Program-made: the position numbers and the translations under genes | Source of the DNA: Sphaerulina vaccinii | Taxonomy: Eukaryota; Ascomycota; Dothideomycetes; Mycosphaerellales; Mycosphaerellaceae | DNA length: 64,000 nt | Reading direction: 5' to 3' | NCBI GenBank assembly: GCA_022570795.1 | Contig: JAKUDP010000006.1 | Coordinates: forward strand, 248,001 to 312,000 | Notes under the pieces: model-generated | What the model was told of the DNA's origin: nothing | Database searches by the model: none | Seen by the model: the letters and a program-made list of their open reading frames with translations, nothing else | Shown here: positions 27,998 through 38,159 of the stretch, in pieces | Numbering within the stretch: position 1 is the stretch's first letter | Layout: the number at the start of each line of letters is the position of its first letter

Positions 27998-30034
27998 TTA
28001 GTCGAACAGAGCGCCTACATCCTTTCTCTCTCCTAGCATCTTCAGGCCAACGTTCGTCTCACCTTTCTTGAAAACGTCTGAGATCTTGGCCGTGCTCTTG
28101 TCCGTCAGCACAGCGTTCACACTCTTCGGCTGAAGTACTATGCGAGATGTGGCATCACGTATCTCAAACCCGTCTTCCTCATCGTTGCTGTCATCTATGA
28201 CGATTGGCAATTGTCTCTGCAGAGGTGGAGAATCCTCAATGACAATTGGCGAGGATGCCTTCGGGCGCTTCGCTTGATTCATCTGAAGCGGATTCTTCGC
28301 TGTCGGGAGCTTCGGCGCCGTAACACTCACAAAATTTCGGTATGGATCACGGAATCCACCACTCTTAGGCAAGCTTTCTGGGACTACCGCAGGGAGTGAC
28401 TTGCGCTTCTTCTTGGGAGGGATTTCCACCGAGCGTTCCAGTTGATCGAGTCGCGTGTGCACATCGGCTGGTAGCTGGAGCGGCATGCTCTTGGTCGAGC
28501 GCTTGCGTTTCTGGACTGGCTTGCGATCATCACGTTGAAGTGAAGCTCTTCTCGTGCCTGTGGATTCAGGTAGCCACGGCAGTTCCTTCTGCTTTTCGGT
28601 CAAGAAACTGCTCTCGCTAGCCAATGCAGACTTCTGAGCCTTTGCTAGTCTTGGCTGAGCAACAGACTTCGGACCAAGCCAGTACTTGACAGGAGGCTCA
28701 TCCTCAACCTGCTGGCATGTCTTGCACTTCCCACACTTCAGCTTCGGATCAGGCATATGCACTGAGGTGTGCCCATGGCTCCTTCGCGAGTGATTGAGCT
28801 CATACTCATACTCATACTCGCAGCCTGCCCCTGTTGCAAGTACCTTCTTCTTGTAAGCTGCTAGACGACTGCTCAGCATACGCTGGGAGACTCTGTCATC
28901 TTGCCTTCCACTGTTGACCCTGTCTGTGATGGTCGGGATCGTATAGCGCTTGCATAGTTCGAAAATCATGGTTCCCTTGATGAGTTTCGAATCTCCTGTG
29001 AAGATCTCATCTAGGCTCTGACCGTCGATGAACCCAGGATTACTGAACTGGTCCTGTGAGCTTTCGAAGGTGACGCTCTTCTCTGATGGATCCGCGACAA
29101 TGGCATTGTCCCACCTCGCCGGTGTCGTATTGGCATTGATCGCAGTAAAGGAGTGCCCGTTTTGCCACCATAACCCAGCACTTGTTGGCGCTGTTTCGAC
29201 TTTGTTTGTATTCGCGTCGTCAGCGTCATCCGGGGCCGTAGAGATGTTGGCGCGTTGTTGCTTTGACGCATCATCGCTTCGATTAAGCGGTGTGAACGAG
29301 TCGAACTGCCAAGTCCGCTCTGGTAGTCCTGCGCAAGCGGGGTCCTCAATGTCGTCGCAACCGATATCATCGCCACCATGTTCATCGTTGTCATCGAATG
29401 TGTTTGCCTCCAAAGTCCAGTCGTTGTCGCCACCATCAGCTTCACATCGCTCACTTCCGGACAGACCAGCCGCTTCGACGATTGACTGTAGATTGTTGAG
29501 AGCGCTGTCAGAAGCTTGCGTTGCGTTCGCTCTTGGAATGGGGTTCCCTGACCCGACATTGTCCTCCTCGTCCGAGTCAGCGACAGAAGCGGCATCGAAA
29601 TCAGACATTTCGGCCAATTTCGAAGCTTTCAGTCGCACTGTGAAGGTCATGGCGATCTTTGAGGGTCTGCTGTCGGCAGAGAGTACTGAAATCGAATCAT
29701 CTGCACGTACATGTGTTTCCAGATCATGCGGTACTGGCACGATGTCTCGAGACTTAGAACAATGCCTAGCTTGTGAAGTTGGCTTGTTGATCATACTCCG
29801 TGGGCCGTACTTTTCGCCAGTACGATGATTGAAGCGCGAGAAGTGCTTGGCGCTCACTCCAGAGCCAATGATACCGTCTCCGTCGATTCTCTCGTCATCG
29901 TGTTTGTCGTTGCTGTGTGCCGGTGCCGTTGCTGTGTGCTCGTGAGGTCCAGCAACCTCCGAGATCTGATCACGCTCCATCATCACGGCAATTGCAGGTT
30001 GCGGCACGTCCGGAGAAGTAGTGGCATGGTCCAT
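27998..30034 (-). CDS. 678-residue low-complexity protein, probably nuclear, unknown function
   Basis: A single frame from the ATG at 30034. The product is rich in Asp, Glu, Ser and Lys and mostly disordered. Visible islands are a CxxCxxC cluster near residues 432-440 (KLKCGKCKTCQQVEDEPP), basic nuclear-localisation-like runs (RKPVQKRKRSTKS near 515, PPKKKRKSLP near 548), and two acidic hydrophobic repeats SSPIVIEDSPP and LPIVIDDSND near 615-635. The latter resemble SUMO-interacting motifs (hydrophobic core V-I-x-D/E-D). Together these suggest a nuclear protein with SUMO contacts (inference). I do not recognise a domain. The acidic central part (150-260) contains runs such as DNDWTLEANTFDDNDEHGG. 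Confidence 0.65.
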   Translation of the reverse strand: MDHATTSPDVPQPAIAVMMERDQISEVAGPHEHTATAPAHSNDKHDDERIDGDGIIGSGVSAKHFSRFNHRTGEKYGPRSMINKPTSQARHCSKSRDIVPVPHDLETHVRADDSISVLSADSRPSKIAMTFTVRLKASKLAEMSDFDAASVADSDEEDNVGSGNPIPRANATQASDSALNNLQSIVEAAGLSGSERCEADGGDNDWTLEANTFDDNDEHGGDDIGCDDIEDPACAGLPERTWQFDSFTPLNRSDDASKQQRANISTAPDDADDANTNKVETAPTSAGLWWQNGHSFTAINANTTPARWDNAIVADPSEKSVTFESSQDQFSNPGFIDGQSLDEIFTGDSKLIKGTMIFELCKRYTIPTITDRVNSGRQDDRVSQRMLSSRLAAYKKKVLATGAGCEYEYEYELNHSRRSHGHTSVHMPDPKLKCGKCKTCQQVEDEPPVKYWLGPKSVAQPRLAKAQKSALASESSFLTEKQKELPWLPESTGTRRASLQRDDRKPVQKRKRSTKSMPLQLPADVHTRLDQLERSVEIPPKKKRKSLPAVVPESLPKSGGFRDPYRNFVSVTAPKLPTAKNPLQMNQAKRPKASSPIVIEDSPPLQRQLPIVIDDSNDEEDGFEIRDATSRIVLQPKSVNAVLTDKSTAKISDVFKKGETNVGLKMLGERKDVGALFD

Positions 30035-30669
30035 GTCCTGTCTGAGGTAGCTCCCCGTCCGTTTAGATGATGGTATCCAGTGAGAAATTGTCTCAGATGC
30101 ATGAACGACAACTGCGTGCGGATCTCAAGCGTCGTCGCAAAGTTTACAAAGTCTCAGGTGTTTGCATTCATGGAGACAATGGCCAAGGCAACGATCGCTC
30201 GTAACAATGGTATTAGACAAGTTAAGTATTTACGCGTGCGAGTTACAGCATTCGCTCCTCATCCGTGACAGCTCACGTCTGAGCCAGATGGTCTGGCGGT
30301 CACGTCTGCTGCTTCATCGATTTATTCTGGTCAGGGAATAGTCTCATAGGAGATCAATCAAGCTGCACGTTGGATATACAGGGCAAGACAGCCGGTGCAT
30401 ATAGTGTTGCTTCGCCAGCGCCATCTCAAGCTCAATGGCCGCTGGATTGCATCGTGGACGGGCGAAGACGAATGTTGCCCTCAAGTGGATCGTATGTTAC
30501 TGGCTCTCCGGAATCTGTTGAAAGGGTTTGCTCCAAGAACAACATATTTGCAATCTGCATTGTCGCGAATGGCTGTTCGCAATTGTGCTGCTTATCCTTA
30601 TCCTGGCAGAAGACATAGAGGTCTCTAGGTGCTCGCCGCGTATCTTTCGTAGCACATTCTTTGCGTAGA
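30035..30669. other. spacer, nothing recognised
   Basis: 635 bp between the unknown nuclear-type gene and the GNAT gene. Short frames without domains. Confidence 0.5.
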
Positions 30670-31248
30670 TCACATCTGTTTCCGCATTCGGACCAGGGGT
30701 ATCGCAATTCCATTCGCGACAGCTTCGACGTTCTCAATCGATTCATAGCTAGATGCAGCATACAGCCGCTCACCACTCAAGGTCGCCATCAGCTCAACAG
30801 CGGTGAAGCCGTTCTGGACAGCAGCTTGTTCACATTTGGACAGTACCAGTCTCCCCACACCCTGGCGCGCAAACTCTGGATTCGTGTACATGGCTCGAAT
30901 CTTCGCAGCATCGCGTGCAGGGTCGAGATGCTCAGGTCTGCGCAAACTCTCACTATGGTCTCCACCATACAGCGTGGCTCGTCTGCTCCAGCCTCCACAG
31001 CCTGCGAGTATTCCATCTCGTTCTACAATGAGATACGTCCCATCTTCTACCAGCTGTGTGTCTAGTCCCATGATTGCATGGCTTGCTGCGATCTGCTCCT
31101 GAGACAGGAGCCCGGTCTGTAGCGCATCGATCGCGAGGGTCATCAGTGCGTTCAGGGCTGGAAGGTCGTCGAGCGTTGCCCATCGTGCCTGGAAGGGAGC
31201 AATCGCGTTCTCGTTAGTAGTCATCGGGTCGTTGTGGACTTGTGACAT
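30670..31248 (-). CDS. GNAT-family N-acetyltransferase
   Basis: 192 residues, single exon, ATG at 31248. The acetyl-CoA binding motif A reads IRAMYTNPEFARQGVGRLVL (about residues 115-134), with the RQGVGR pyrophosphate loop. It is preceded by strand YLIVERDGILAGCGGW (72-87) and followed by AVQNGFTAVELMATLSGERLYAA (142-164). This is the classic GNAT order. GNAT enzymes move acetyl from acetyl-CoA to an amine; the substrate cannot be told from sequence, though small-molecule GNATs have this size. Both neighbours are unrelated. Confidence is high for the fold, none for the substrate. Confidence 0.82.
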   Translation of the reverse strand: MSQVHNDPMTTNENAIAPFQARWATLDDLPALNALMTLAIDALQTGLLSQEQIAASHAIMGLDTQLVEDGTYLIVERDGILAGCGGWSRRATLYGGDHSESLRRPEHLDPARDAAKIRAMYTNPEFARQGVGRLVLSKCEQAAVQNGFTAVELMATLSGERLYAASSYESIENVEAVANGIAIPLVRMRKQM

Positions 31249-31578
31249 CGGTGTTCAGGAGGAGTCTCGTGCATTCAGCTATAATTTTGTCTGTCAGTAG
31301 GCCTTGAATCGGTACAGAAGAAGCTGCTCATAGTCTCATAAGGTATGCTCCGTCTCCTTTGCCAGGCTCGGGCATAAGAGCAGTGGGTCCTAGGTTGTAG
31401 AAGGGCGTACTTCGTGAGTGCCCATCAGTCAGCGGGATCCTTCGAGTAACGTGTCTCATGAACCAGAGCTTCGCTCTGAGTATCACGTAGAGCAGAGCTA
31501 CTGAATAAGAAGTTCCTGTTATGGCTCGCGACGAGTGCCTCCGGACATCGAGCTTGATGATGTCTTCTCGGTGCAGGA
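31249..31578. other. spacer, nothing recognised
   Basis: About 330 bp upstream of the GNAT gene up to the MITE. Some short imperfect direct repeats (for example CTCATAAGG/CTCATGAAC surroundings), no gene. Confidence 0.4.
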
Positions 31579-31586
31579 GCTAGATA

Positions 31587-31895
31587 AATAGTGTTTGATT
31601 ATTGATTTTGTAATAAGTGAGTAATCATAATAAGAACTTATTATGATTATGATTACAGCCCTCTGTAATAAATCAGTGCAATAAGTGTAATAAGTACGCC
31701 TCGGATAGCCTCGTATAGGATGGTAGAGTATGTCGAAGGGGTATACCTAGGACGTCTCAGACTAGGCGGACCTCCGCCTTGGCGCCAGCAGGGGTACTTA
31801 TTCTGTAATAAGTATAATCAAAATAAGAATCAAAATAAGTACTTATTATGATTACAGCCTTGTAATCAAAATAAAATCAGTAATCAAACACTATG
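31587..31895. mobile_element. non-autonomous hAT-like MITE, 309 bp
   Basis: The ends are inverted repeats: ATAGTGTTTGATTA followed by x-TGATTTT at the left, and its complement at the right, with only one mismatch in the first 15 bases after the terminal base. The element is flanked by an 8-bp direct repeat GCTAGATA at 31579-31586 and 31896-31903, which fits a target-site duplication of the hAT superfamily. Inside are nested AT-rich inverted repeats (AATAAGTACTTATT, TAATCATAATAAG) around a GC-richer core (31690-31790). There is no coding capacity, so it would need a transposase in trans. An alternative reading with a TA duplication (Tc1/mariner type) is possible but does not explain the 8-bp repeat. 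Confidence 0.85.
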
Positions 31896-31903
31896 GCTAG
31901 ATA

Positions 31904-32609
31904 CCATGCCACCACGGTTAAACACATGGCGATAGGACTTTCGAACCGGTTTTCGGAGAACAACGAAGACAGGACATGTTGCTCCCTGCCGCAGAGATAG
32001 CAGAATGGCTCCTAGTGATCGAGATCGTGTGAGTGATGGATGGAAAGTGAGGTCAAAGTCTAGGTGCCAAGAAAGAGTCCTTAGGGTTGCCCTAAAGACA
32101 TGGGACATGGCGACAGCAATTGCATCTCGAGCTGATGATCTGAAATTGGGTGTACTGACTCTCATACACTACTTCAGTATGTTTGAGCATTTTCAGAAAG
32201 AACGGGTGCGTTTTGCGACCTCCAGATCGAAATCCCTGAATTACGGCTTTTTCGAAAATCGGGCTTATTTGGAAAGATGACCTTCCACTTGGAGCACATA
32301 TATGGTCAACATTCAACTCGCGAAGTTTCAGGACACAAATTTCGTCAACGGCATCATTATCAGCAGCTACGGATGCCTATCGGGTCTACAAGCATAGCGA
32401 TGTTACCCATGCGTCTCGAGGCTCAATATAGAAGGTAGAACGTCTTCCATAGCCACATTTTCATACATCATGTAGCCATGGCATACAGCCTCTCGGCAAT
32501 GGTATCTAACAAGCAGCACGACATGATCATGCCGTCATGGGTGCCGTACATCTAAGCTTTTGTGTTGGCGCCAGACTCCTGCGCTATGCATGTCTTCTCG
32601 TATCCTCGC
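31904..32609. other. spacer, nothing recognised
   Basis: About 700 bp between the MITE and the end of CCT2. One plus-strand frame (32005-32280) has no recognisable product and I do not call it a gene. Confidence 0.45.
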
Positions 32610-34352
32610 TTACATTCTCTCCCTCTTTCTAGGCGCAGCGCGGATGATGTTGTCAACTCTCAGCAACAGCTCCGCAGCCTCGCTTGCCGAACTCACAACA
32701 GCGTGCTTGAGCTTGTGCGCCTCGATCACACCAAGCTCACGCATATCTGCAATTCCACCTCCTGGTATCATCAGATTGAGACCGGATGAAGACATTCCGG
32801 AGTAGACGGCCTTGCGTAATCTGGCAACGAGATCGGCAGAGTCGAGACCAGCGTTATCTGCCAGAATCGTAGGAAGTTGTCGCAGGGCCTTCGAGAATGA
32901 GTCCACAGCAAGAGCTTTCTTGCCTGCAACGTTCTGCGCTGCCTGATCCACAGCTTTCGACATGACCATCTCCGCGCAACCACCTCCGAGTGTCGTCTTT
33001 GGGTGCTTGACCGTCTGCGATAGAACAGCAAGCGCATCGTGAAGACTGCGCTCGGCCTCATCGAGAAGCTGTTCTGACGATCCTCGCAGAACGATTGTGC
33101 AAGCCCGTCCAGCAGCCACTCCTGAGAATCTGATCAAGTTGTCCTCTCCAATGACGACCTCCTCGATGAGATCGCAGTGTCCTAGCTTGACGTGTTCCGG
33201 GTGATCGAATGTGCTCGTAATCTCTGCTCCAGTAACCAGCGCCAGTCTCTCCACACCATCGAAGTCCGCGTGCTCTATCGACGCGATCCCCGCATCTGTG
33301 AAGAGTTGTTCGGGCCAGTTGTAGATGAGCTGTCTGTTGACGAAGCAGTTGATTCCGTGTCCCTTGATTTTCTCCACTTTCGCCTTCATTTTCTCTTTCT
33401 CAGCCTTCTCCAGCTCAGCAAGTTTCCCAGTCCCATCCACCTTGACTCTCGCACCAAAGATCTTCACCTTGTCTGTGTCCATTGATGTGTTTGCAACCAG
33501 GATCTTTGCGTTTTCCACTCTCTTTACTTGTCCTGTTCCGAACTTTTTGTCTAGAATGAAGCCTGGGTCGAGGTATGAATCTGACAACTTCCCGCCCGCC
33601 TTCTTGATGATCTGGATATGTGTGAGATCTGTGGAGCCCTTCATTCGTAGTACAGCATCGGTTGCGAGAGTCGCGAAGTAGTCTCGGTCTTGTGACAGGA
33701 CCTTCGAGGAGAGAGTCGTGCGAGCGATTGCGATCAGGTCTTTGCGGAATTCTTCAGGCTTGGAGCTGTGGTCTACTGCCGTCTCCTCCAGCGCCTTCAG
33801 GGCGGCGGCGCTCGCTATTCGGTAGCCTTCGATGATCGTCTGTGGGTGGATCTTTTGGTTGACAAGCTGTTCGGCTTCGCGCAGAAGTTCGGCTGCGAGG
33901 ACTGCGACACTCGTTGTTCCGTCTCCCACCTCATCGTCCTGCACTTTCGATATGTTGACCAGTACTTTGGCGGCGGCGTTATCGAGGGCAACGCTCTTCA
34001 GGATAGTGGCGCCGTCATTCGTGACCATGATCTCGCCGGTCGAAGCACTTTGTAGGATCTGGGAAAGTTAGTCCTCGCATCCCATTTGCTGTGCTCCTTC
34101 ATCCTCACCTTGTCTTGACCCTTTGGACCTAGCGTGGACTTGACGAGGTCTCCAATGGCAATGGCTCCCACGAATGCGCTGTTGTTCTAGTCAGTACATA
34201 TCTTCACGTGCGTGCGTGTTTGCGCGAGAGCACATGCCTAAGACGAGCCTGCTCGCCTCTCTCTTGCTCGCCGCCATCTTCGAAGATTTGTTGAGACTGT
34301 GAGAAGGTCAGTATGTTGAAGTCGAGCTGTGCGGGTATGCGGGCCTGACCAT
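32610..34352 (-). CDS. CCT2: chaperonin TRiC/CCT subunit beta (CCT2)
   Basis: Four exons on the minus strand: 34352-34350 (only the ATG), 34296-34238, 34178-34109 and 34058-32610, giving 526 residues (yeast Cct2 527). The joined N-terminus reads M|SQQIFEDGGEQERGEQARL|SAFVGAIAIGDLVKS and then STLGPKGQDK|ILQSASTGEIMVTNDGATI. Group II chaperonin ATP-site motifs are TLGPKGQDK, NDGATI and GDGTTS. CCT2-typical segments include HGINCFVNRQLIYNWPEQLF and IEHADFDGVERLALVTG. Eight different subunits form each ring and fold actin, tubulin and WD40 proteins in the cytosol. Intron 1 (34349-34297) and intron 3 (34108-34059) are GT-AG; intron 2 (34237-34179) begins with GC (GCATGT), the known minor GC-AG class. 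Only that donor keeps the frame. Confidence 0.92.
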
Positions 34353-35759
34353 TATGTGCGGTTGTTGTGATGTTCACTTCAAGTTTCTGAAGCTAGTTCG
34401 TGTCTTTGGCAGACGCGAGAATAAATCCCACTAGCTTCTCGATTCGGACTAGCTGAATATGACTTCACTTCTTCCACCTACCAGCCGTCTCTGGTCAGAG
34501 ATACATCAACAGACTCTCAGGACGCTATACGATACGGACAGGCGCTCAGCAACATAGCTGAGTGTACAGCCAGCTCTCCAGAGGGTGGAAGATATCGCGT
34601 CGAGACTCAATGTCCCAGTCCGGAGGCACACCCCTGGCTCACGGCCATACACGATGCTTCAAAGCCGCAGAAGATCGATCACCTGGATGCAGCTACCTCC
34701 AGGGCTGCATGGATCCCGCCGAGGCTGCGGGATTCTCAAGAACTGCCCTTCTTGTGCCTGTTCAACTCTTTTCGTCGATGTCCGCGAGGCAGCGAGACAC
34801 GAAATAGCCATAACTGTGAAAGTCGTGGCATAATTTCGACGAGGAGCCATCACATTCTGGCCACCAAGGAGATATCCCACATCCGGGCGACTTCACCTGG
34901 TCAAGCCACTTTACAGCTTTATGCCCAGTGCCACCATCGAGGATGGAAACTCATCCCGGACTGGGACTTGGAGAGCGCGACTGGTACACTCGTGGGCTCT
35001 GCCAGTCCTGTGACTCTGCTTGCCTCTGGAGGCACTGCTGCAGTCCACAGGAGAGACCAAGGCTCGAAATGAGCGTTGCCGCCATGCACTGTCTGTGCAC
35101 TGAGCTGCATAGACGGCTGCGATTGCGGGAGACATCAGACACGAAGCCAAGCCCAGGCCATAGCCTCTCCATTCCGAGGGTCAACTTTGGTCGCACGCCG
35201 AGGCTGCTTTTAGTAGCATAGACAGCGCAAGATCGCAGAGAGGCCGGCAACGACCACTTTCCTCAGCCCTGGACGTGCCAAGCAGATCTTTCGAGAGGAC
35301 AGCGGACCACCATGCACGCCGCACCCAGGACTAACAAGGCCAATAAAGACGACAGTCTTAAGAGTTCCGTGAGGAGCATCGCCTCTCTCGGACGCAGCAT
35401 CGTCTCCCGACGAATTCAGTCCATCTATTCGGAGTCAGAATGGCTTTCTGGAAGACCGACATATGCCACTACATCACTATCGCGGCGATATGCGACCATG
35501 GCCATTGAAGTGCATTCTGGAAGGCGGCCAGCGAGTCAGATTCCATAGGCTCCCTTCGAGGTACCAGAAAGGTTCGGAGCACTTTTGAAGAGAAGACTCA
35601 AGATAGGAATGCTGGACGTCAACGGAGATGTCTCGCTCGCAGCATCGAGAAGTCAAGACGCTGGGCTTCTTATGATGTAGGCCCGGTCTAGATGAGCATC
35701 CTCCTGACACTCGCTAGATCGATTCCGAGCGGAGCCCGGACAGCATCTGGACAAAAAAA
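34353..35759. other. gene-poor spacer
   Basis: 1.4 kb upstream of CCT2. Several 60-100 codon frames on both strands overlap one another, but none shows domains or splice logic. The CCT2 promoter must lie at the left end. Confidence 0.45.
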
Positions 35760-35774
35760 AGCATTTTGCATCAA

Positions 35775-36720
35775 AAGTATGAACCTGCAGCAAAACAATC
35801 GCCGATTACTTGTTAGCTGTGCACGACAAGAGACGCAACCAGGCATTGCTACCTGTAGATTGTTAGACCTGCTCGAGTTGAAATCAGCATCGGCTATGCC
35901 GACGACTTACGAACTCGGCCATATAGCCTGTGATGATTTGTTGAGTATACCACTACTGGATTGCTATATGAAGGCTAATGGTAGCGCTGTAAGATGGACA
36001 AAAGAAGGAAGAAAGAGCAAAAAGGACCAAGTCCGTCAGAAATGCAAAACAATCGCCACTACACCACGGCACCAACACACACCTTACGATAGTATTACTT
36101 CCGTAACTTTTCAAGCGTTAGCAATGGATCAGCATCAGTTACACCGATGACCTATGACCTAGACCACGAAGCTCTGTGACGAATTGATGAGAGTGGAGCA
36201 TTAGACTCCTATATAAATGCTACATACTCGAATTGACAAGGAGTAAGCAAAAGGTGAGAAGTCCGCTAGAACTGCAAAACAATTGCCACTAAGCTATGGT
36301 AAGTGCTACACATTACACGATAGATCAGGTATACTGATAAGTTGTTAGAATTAGCACTTGGACAGCATCAGCTTACACCGACGACCTATGACCTAGACTA
36401 CAAAGCCTTGGCGGGTTGATGAGAAGTGAGGGATTGGACTCATATATGAATGCTACATACCCTGCGTTCGAATTGACAAGAAAAGAAGTCCACCAGAAAT
36501 GCAAAACAATCGCCACGATTCGATGATCAAACTTCAAAGTTACAGAAGCACCAGTATGACTGCGGTGTCTTTGTCAATGTTAGCGGTTGATCAGCATCAA
36601 TCACACCGGCGACGTATGAACCTAGACCACGAGGCCTGTGACGAATTGATGAGAAGTGAACGATTGGGCTCCTATATGAATGCTACATTTGCCCCAGGGG
36701 GAATGGTACTCGATCGTCTC
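35775..36720. repeat. degenerate tandem array, four units of about 227-255 bp with exon-like content
   Basis: The block GCAAAACAATCGCC recurs at about 35789, 36044, 36274 and 36501. About 90 bp into each unit is a second block, AGCATCA followed by CACCGACGACCTATGACC and TGTGACGAATTGATGAGA, ending in TCCTATATGAATGCTACAT. In unit 1 the second block reads as protein (MPTTYELGHIACDDLLSIPL, then LDCYMKAN). In unit 4 it reads NLDHEACDELMRSERL, then GSYMNAT. In units 2 and 3 small indels and stops break it. I take this as a decayed array of a duplicated coding segment. It could alternatively be a non-coding minisatellite whose unit happens to be open. Confidence 0.75.
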
Positions 36721-36744
36721 GCATTCGATGCTGGTAGAAGCACT

Positions 36745-37155
36745 TGAGTAGCACGCTCTCTGATGAGACGTACTGACTCGACCTCTGTTTGTCTGTAACT
36801 TCCATACCATGGCTGTCGTCCGAGAGTACACGAATGCTGCATTGGTAGCGCGAAGCCCAATTATATCGCACTTGACAGTAGTACCAACTCCTTGGAAAGC
36901 ACACTCTCTGGTGAGACGCCTTCATTGGTATTCTGCTGTCTGCGATTCCAGTGGCATGGTTGACCACACTCTCCGACGAGACATGCGGACCGGTTTCCTG
37001 CTATCTGTCATGCCCGTTGCATGATTGAGCTCACTTTCTGATAAGACATTCTCATCGCTTTCCTAGATCTCGGTGGCATGTTTGAGCCCATCTCGGACGA
37101 GACGTCCTCATTAGTTTCCTGCTGTCTGCGATCTCAGTGACATGGTTGAAGTTCG
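36745..37155. repeat. second tandem array, about 60-67 bp units
   Basis: Blocks of the form CACTCTCTGATGAGACG, then CTCATTGGTTTCCTGCTGTC, then TGCGATCTCAGTGGCATGGT recur near 36752 (partial, separated), 36900, 36967, 37030 and 37087. It directly follows the 230-bp array and shares no obvious sequence with it. Confidence 0.7.
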
Positions 37156-37569
37156 AAGATCGGAAGCCCGCTGGCATGCAAGCGGATGGACTCATATCTG
37201 TGATCGCAGTGGCATGGTGATATTCGCATGACCATTGCCACGGGCTTCATTGTACTTGTGACGACCACGCAATGATACTGAGCGTTTAGCTTGACATGAT
37301 GTCGTGTAATTTGCCATTCTGGTGAAAAGTAGAGCAGTACGGTAGATGGCTTGGACGTGTACAAATATACTTCCATCTGCGTATCTCACCGTAATACCAC
37401 TCTCGTCTCTCCACGTATGAAACAACGACCATACCTCTCATTTTGAAGACCGCACACCACCGGTAATATTCGACTGATCAGAGAGACTCCTGGTAAATGA
37501 TATTCATTGACGTGATAAAAGTGCGCATGCAACCTGCCTGAGGCACCTCCGGAGTGTGCGACAACAGAG

Positions 37570-37641
37570 TATGGTAGACATTGATCTTGAATAGTTTGGT
37601 AGACATTGATCTTGAACTGTTTGGTAGACATTGATCTTCGT
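37570..37641. repeat. three 25-bp direct repeats
   Basis: TGGTAGACATTGATCTT occurs at 37572, 37597 and 37622, exactly 25 bp apart. Copies are nearly identical, which points to a recent expansion, unlike the older arrays to the left. Confidence 0.85.
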
Positions 37642-38159
37642 TGTGTAGCCAGTAAGACGACACAATCAAAAGGTGGCAGGGTGGACTCAAGTCAGGCGCA
37701 TGACTTGTGGGGCGTTTGGGAACTCTGAAGTCGGCTTGGCGCTTCATATCTTTTTTTCCATCTTCGTCCAACAGGCTCAAAACACGTCGAAACAAGCAGA
37801 AATTGCATGTACGACTTGCTACTGACGTTATACAAGGTCAGAGCAGTCGTCCCGATGTGATTTCGTTGCTGTCCGCCGAATATCGAGCGTTCTACCTGAT
37901 CGACGCTCGAACCACCCCTTTCCCACCAGCTGGCACAACCTGAACTCAGCACTCACATTTATGTTTGGTTCACATTGATCTTTTCTGACGCACAGGCCTC
38001 GGCGGGTGCACAAAACAGCTCGATTATTCCCATTTCTTTCTCTTTTCTTTTCTCACATCCCATTGATTTATTACAAATTACACGATAAATCAGCTTGAAC
38101 ATCAATTCCAAGCACCAGTACACACAACCTTACGACACAAGCCCGAGAACAGAGACGAC
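37642..38159. other. spacer, nothing recognised
   Basis: Upstream flank of the orphan gene at 38160. A T/C-rich stretch (38020-38060, TTTCTTTCTCTTTTC) looks like a fungal pyrimidine-rich promoter or leader. Confidence 0.45.

Noticed and set aside
31587..31895. Tc1/mariner-type reading of the MITE with a TA duplication
   Set aside because: The 8-bp GCTAGATA direct repeats and the extra terminal inverted bases fit a hAT-like element better.
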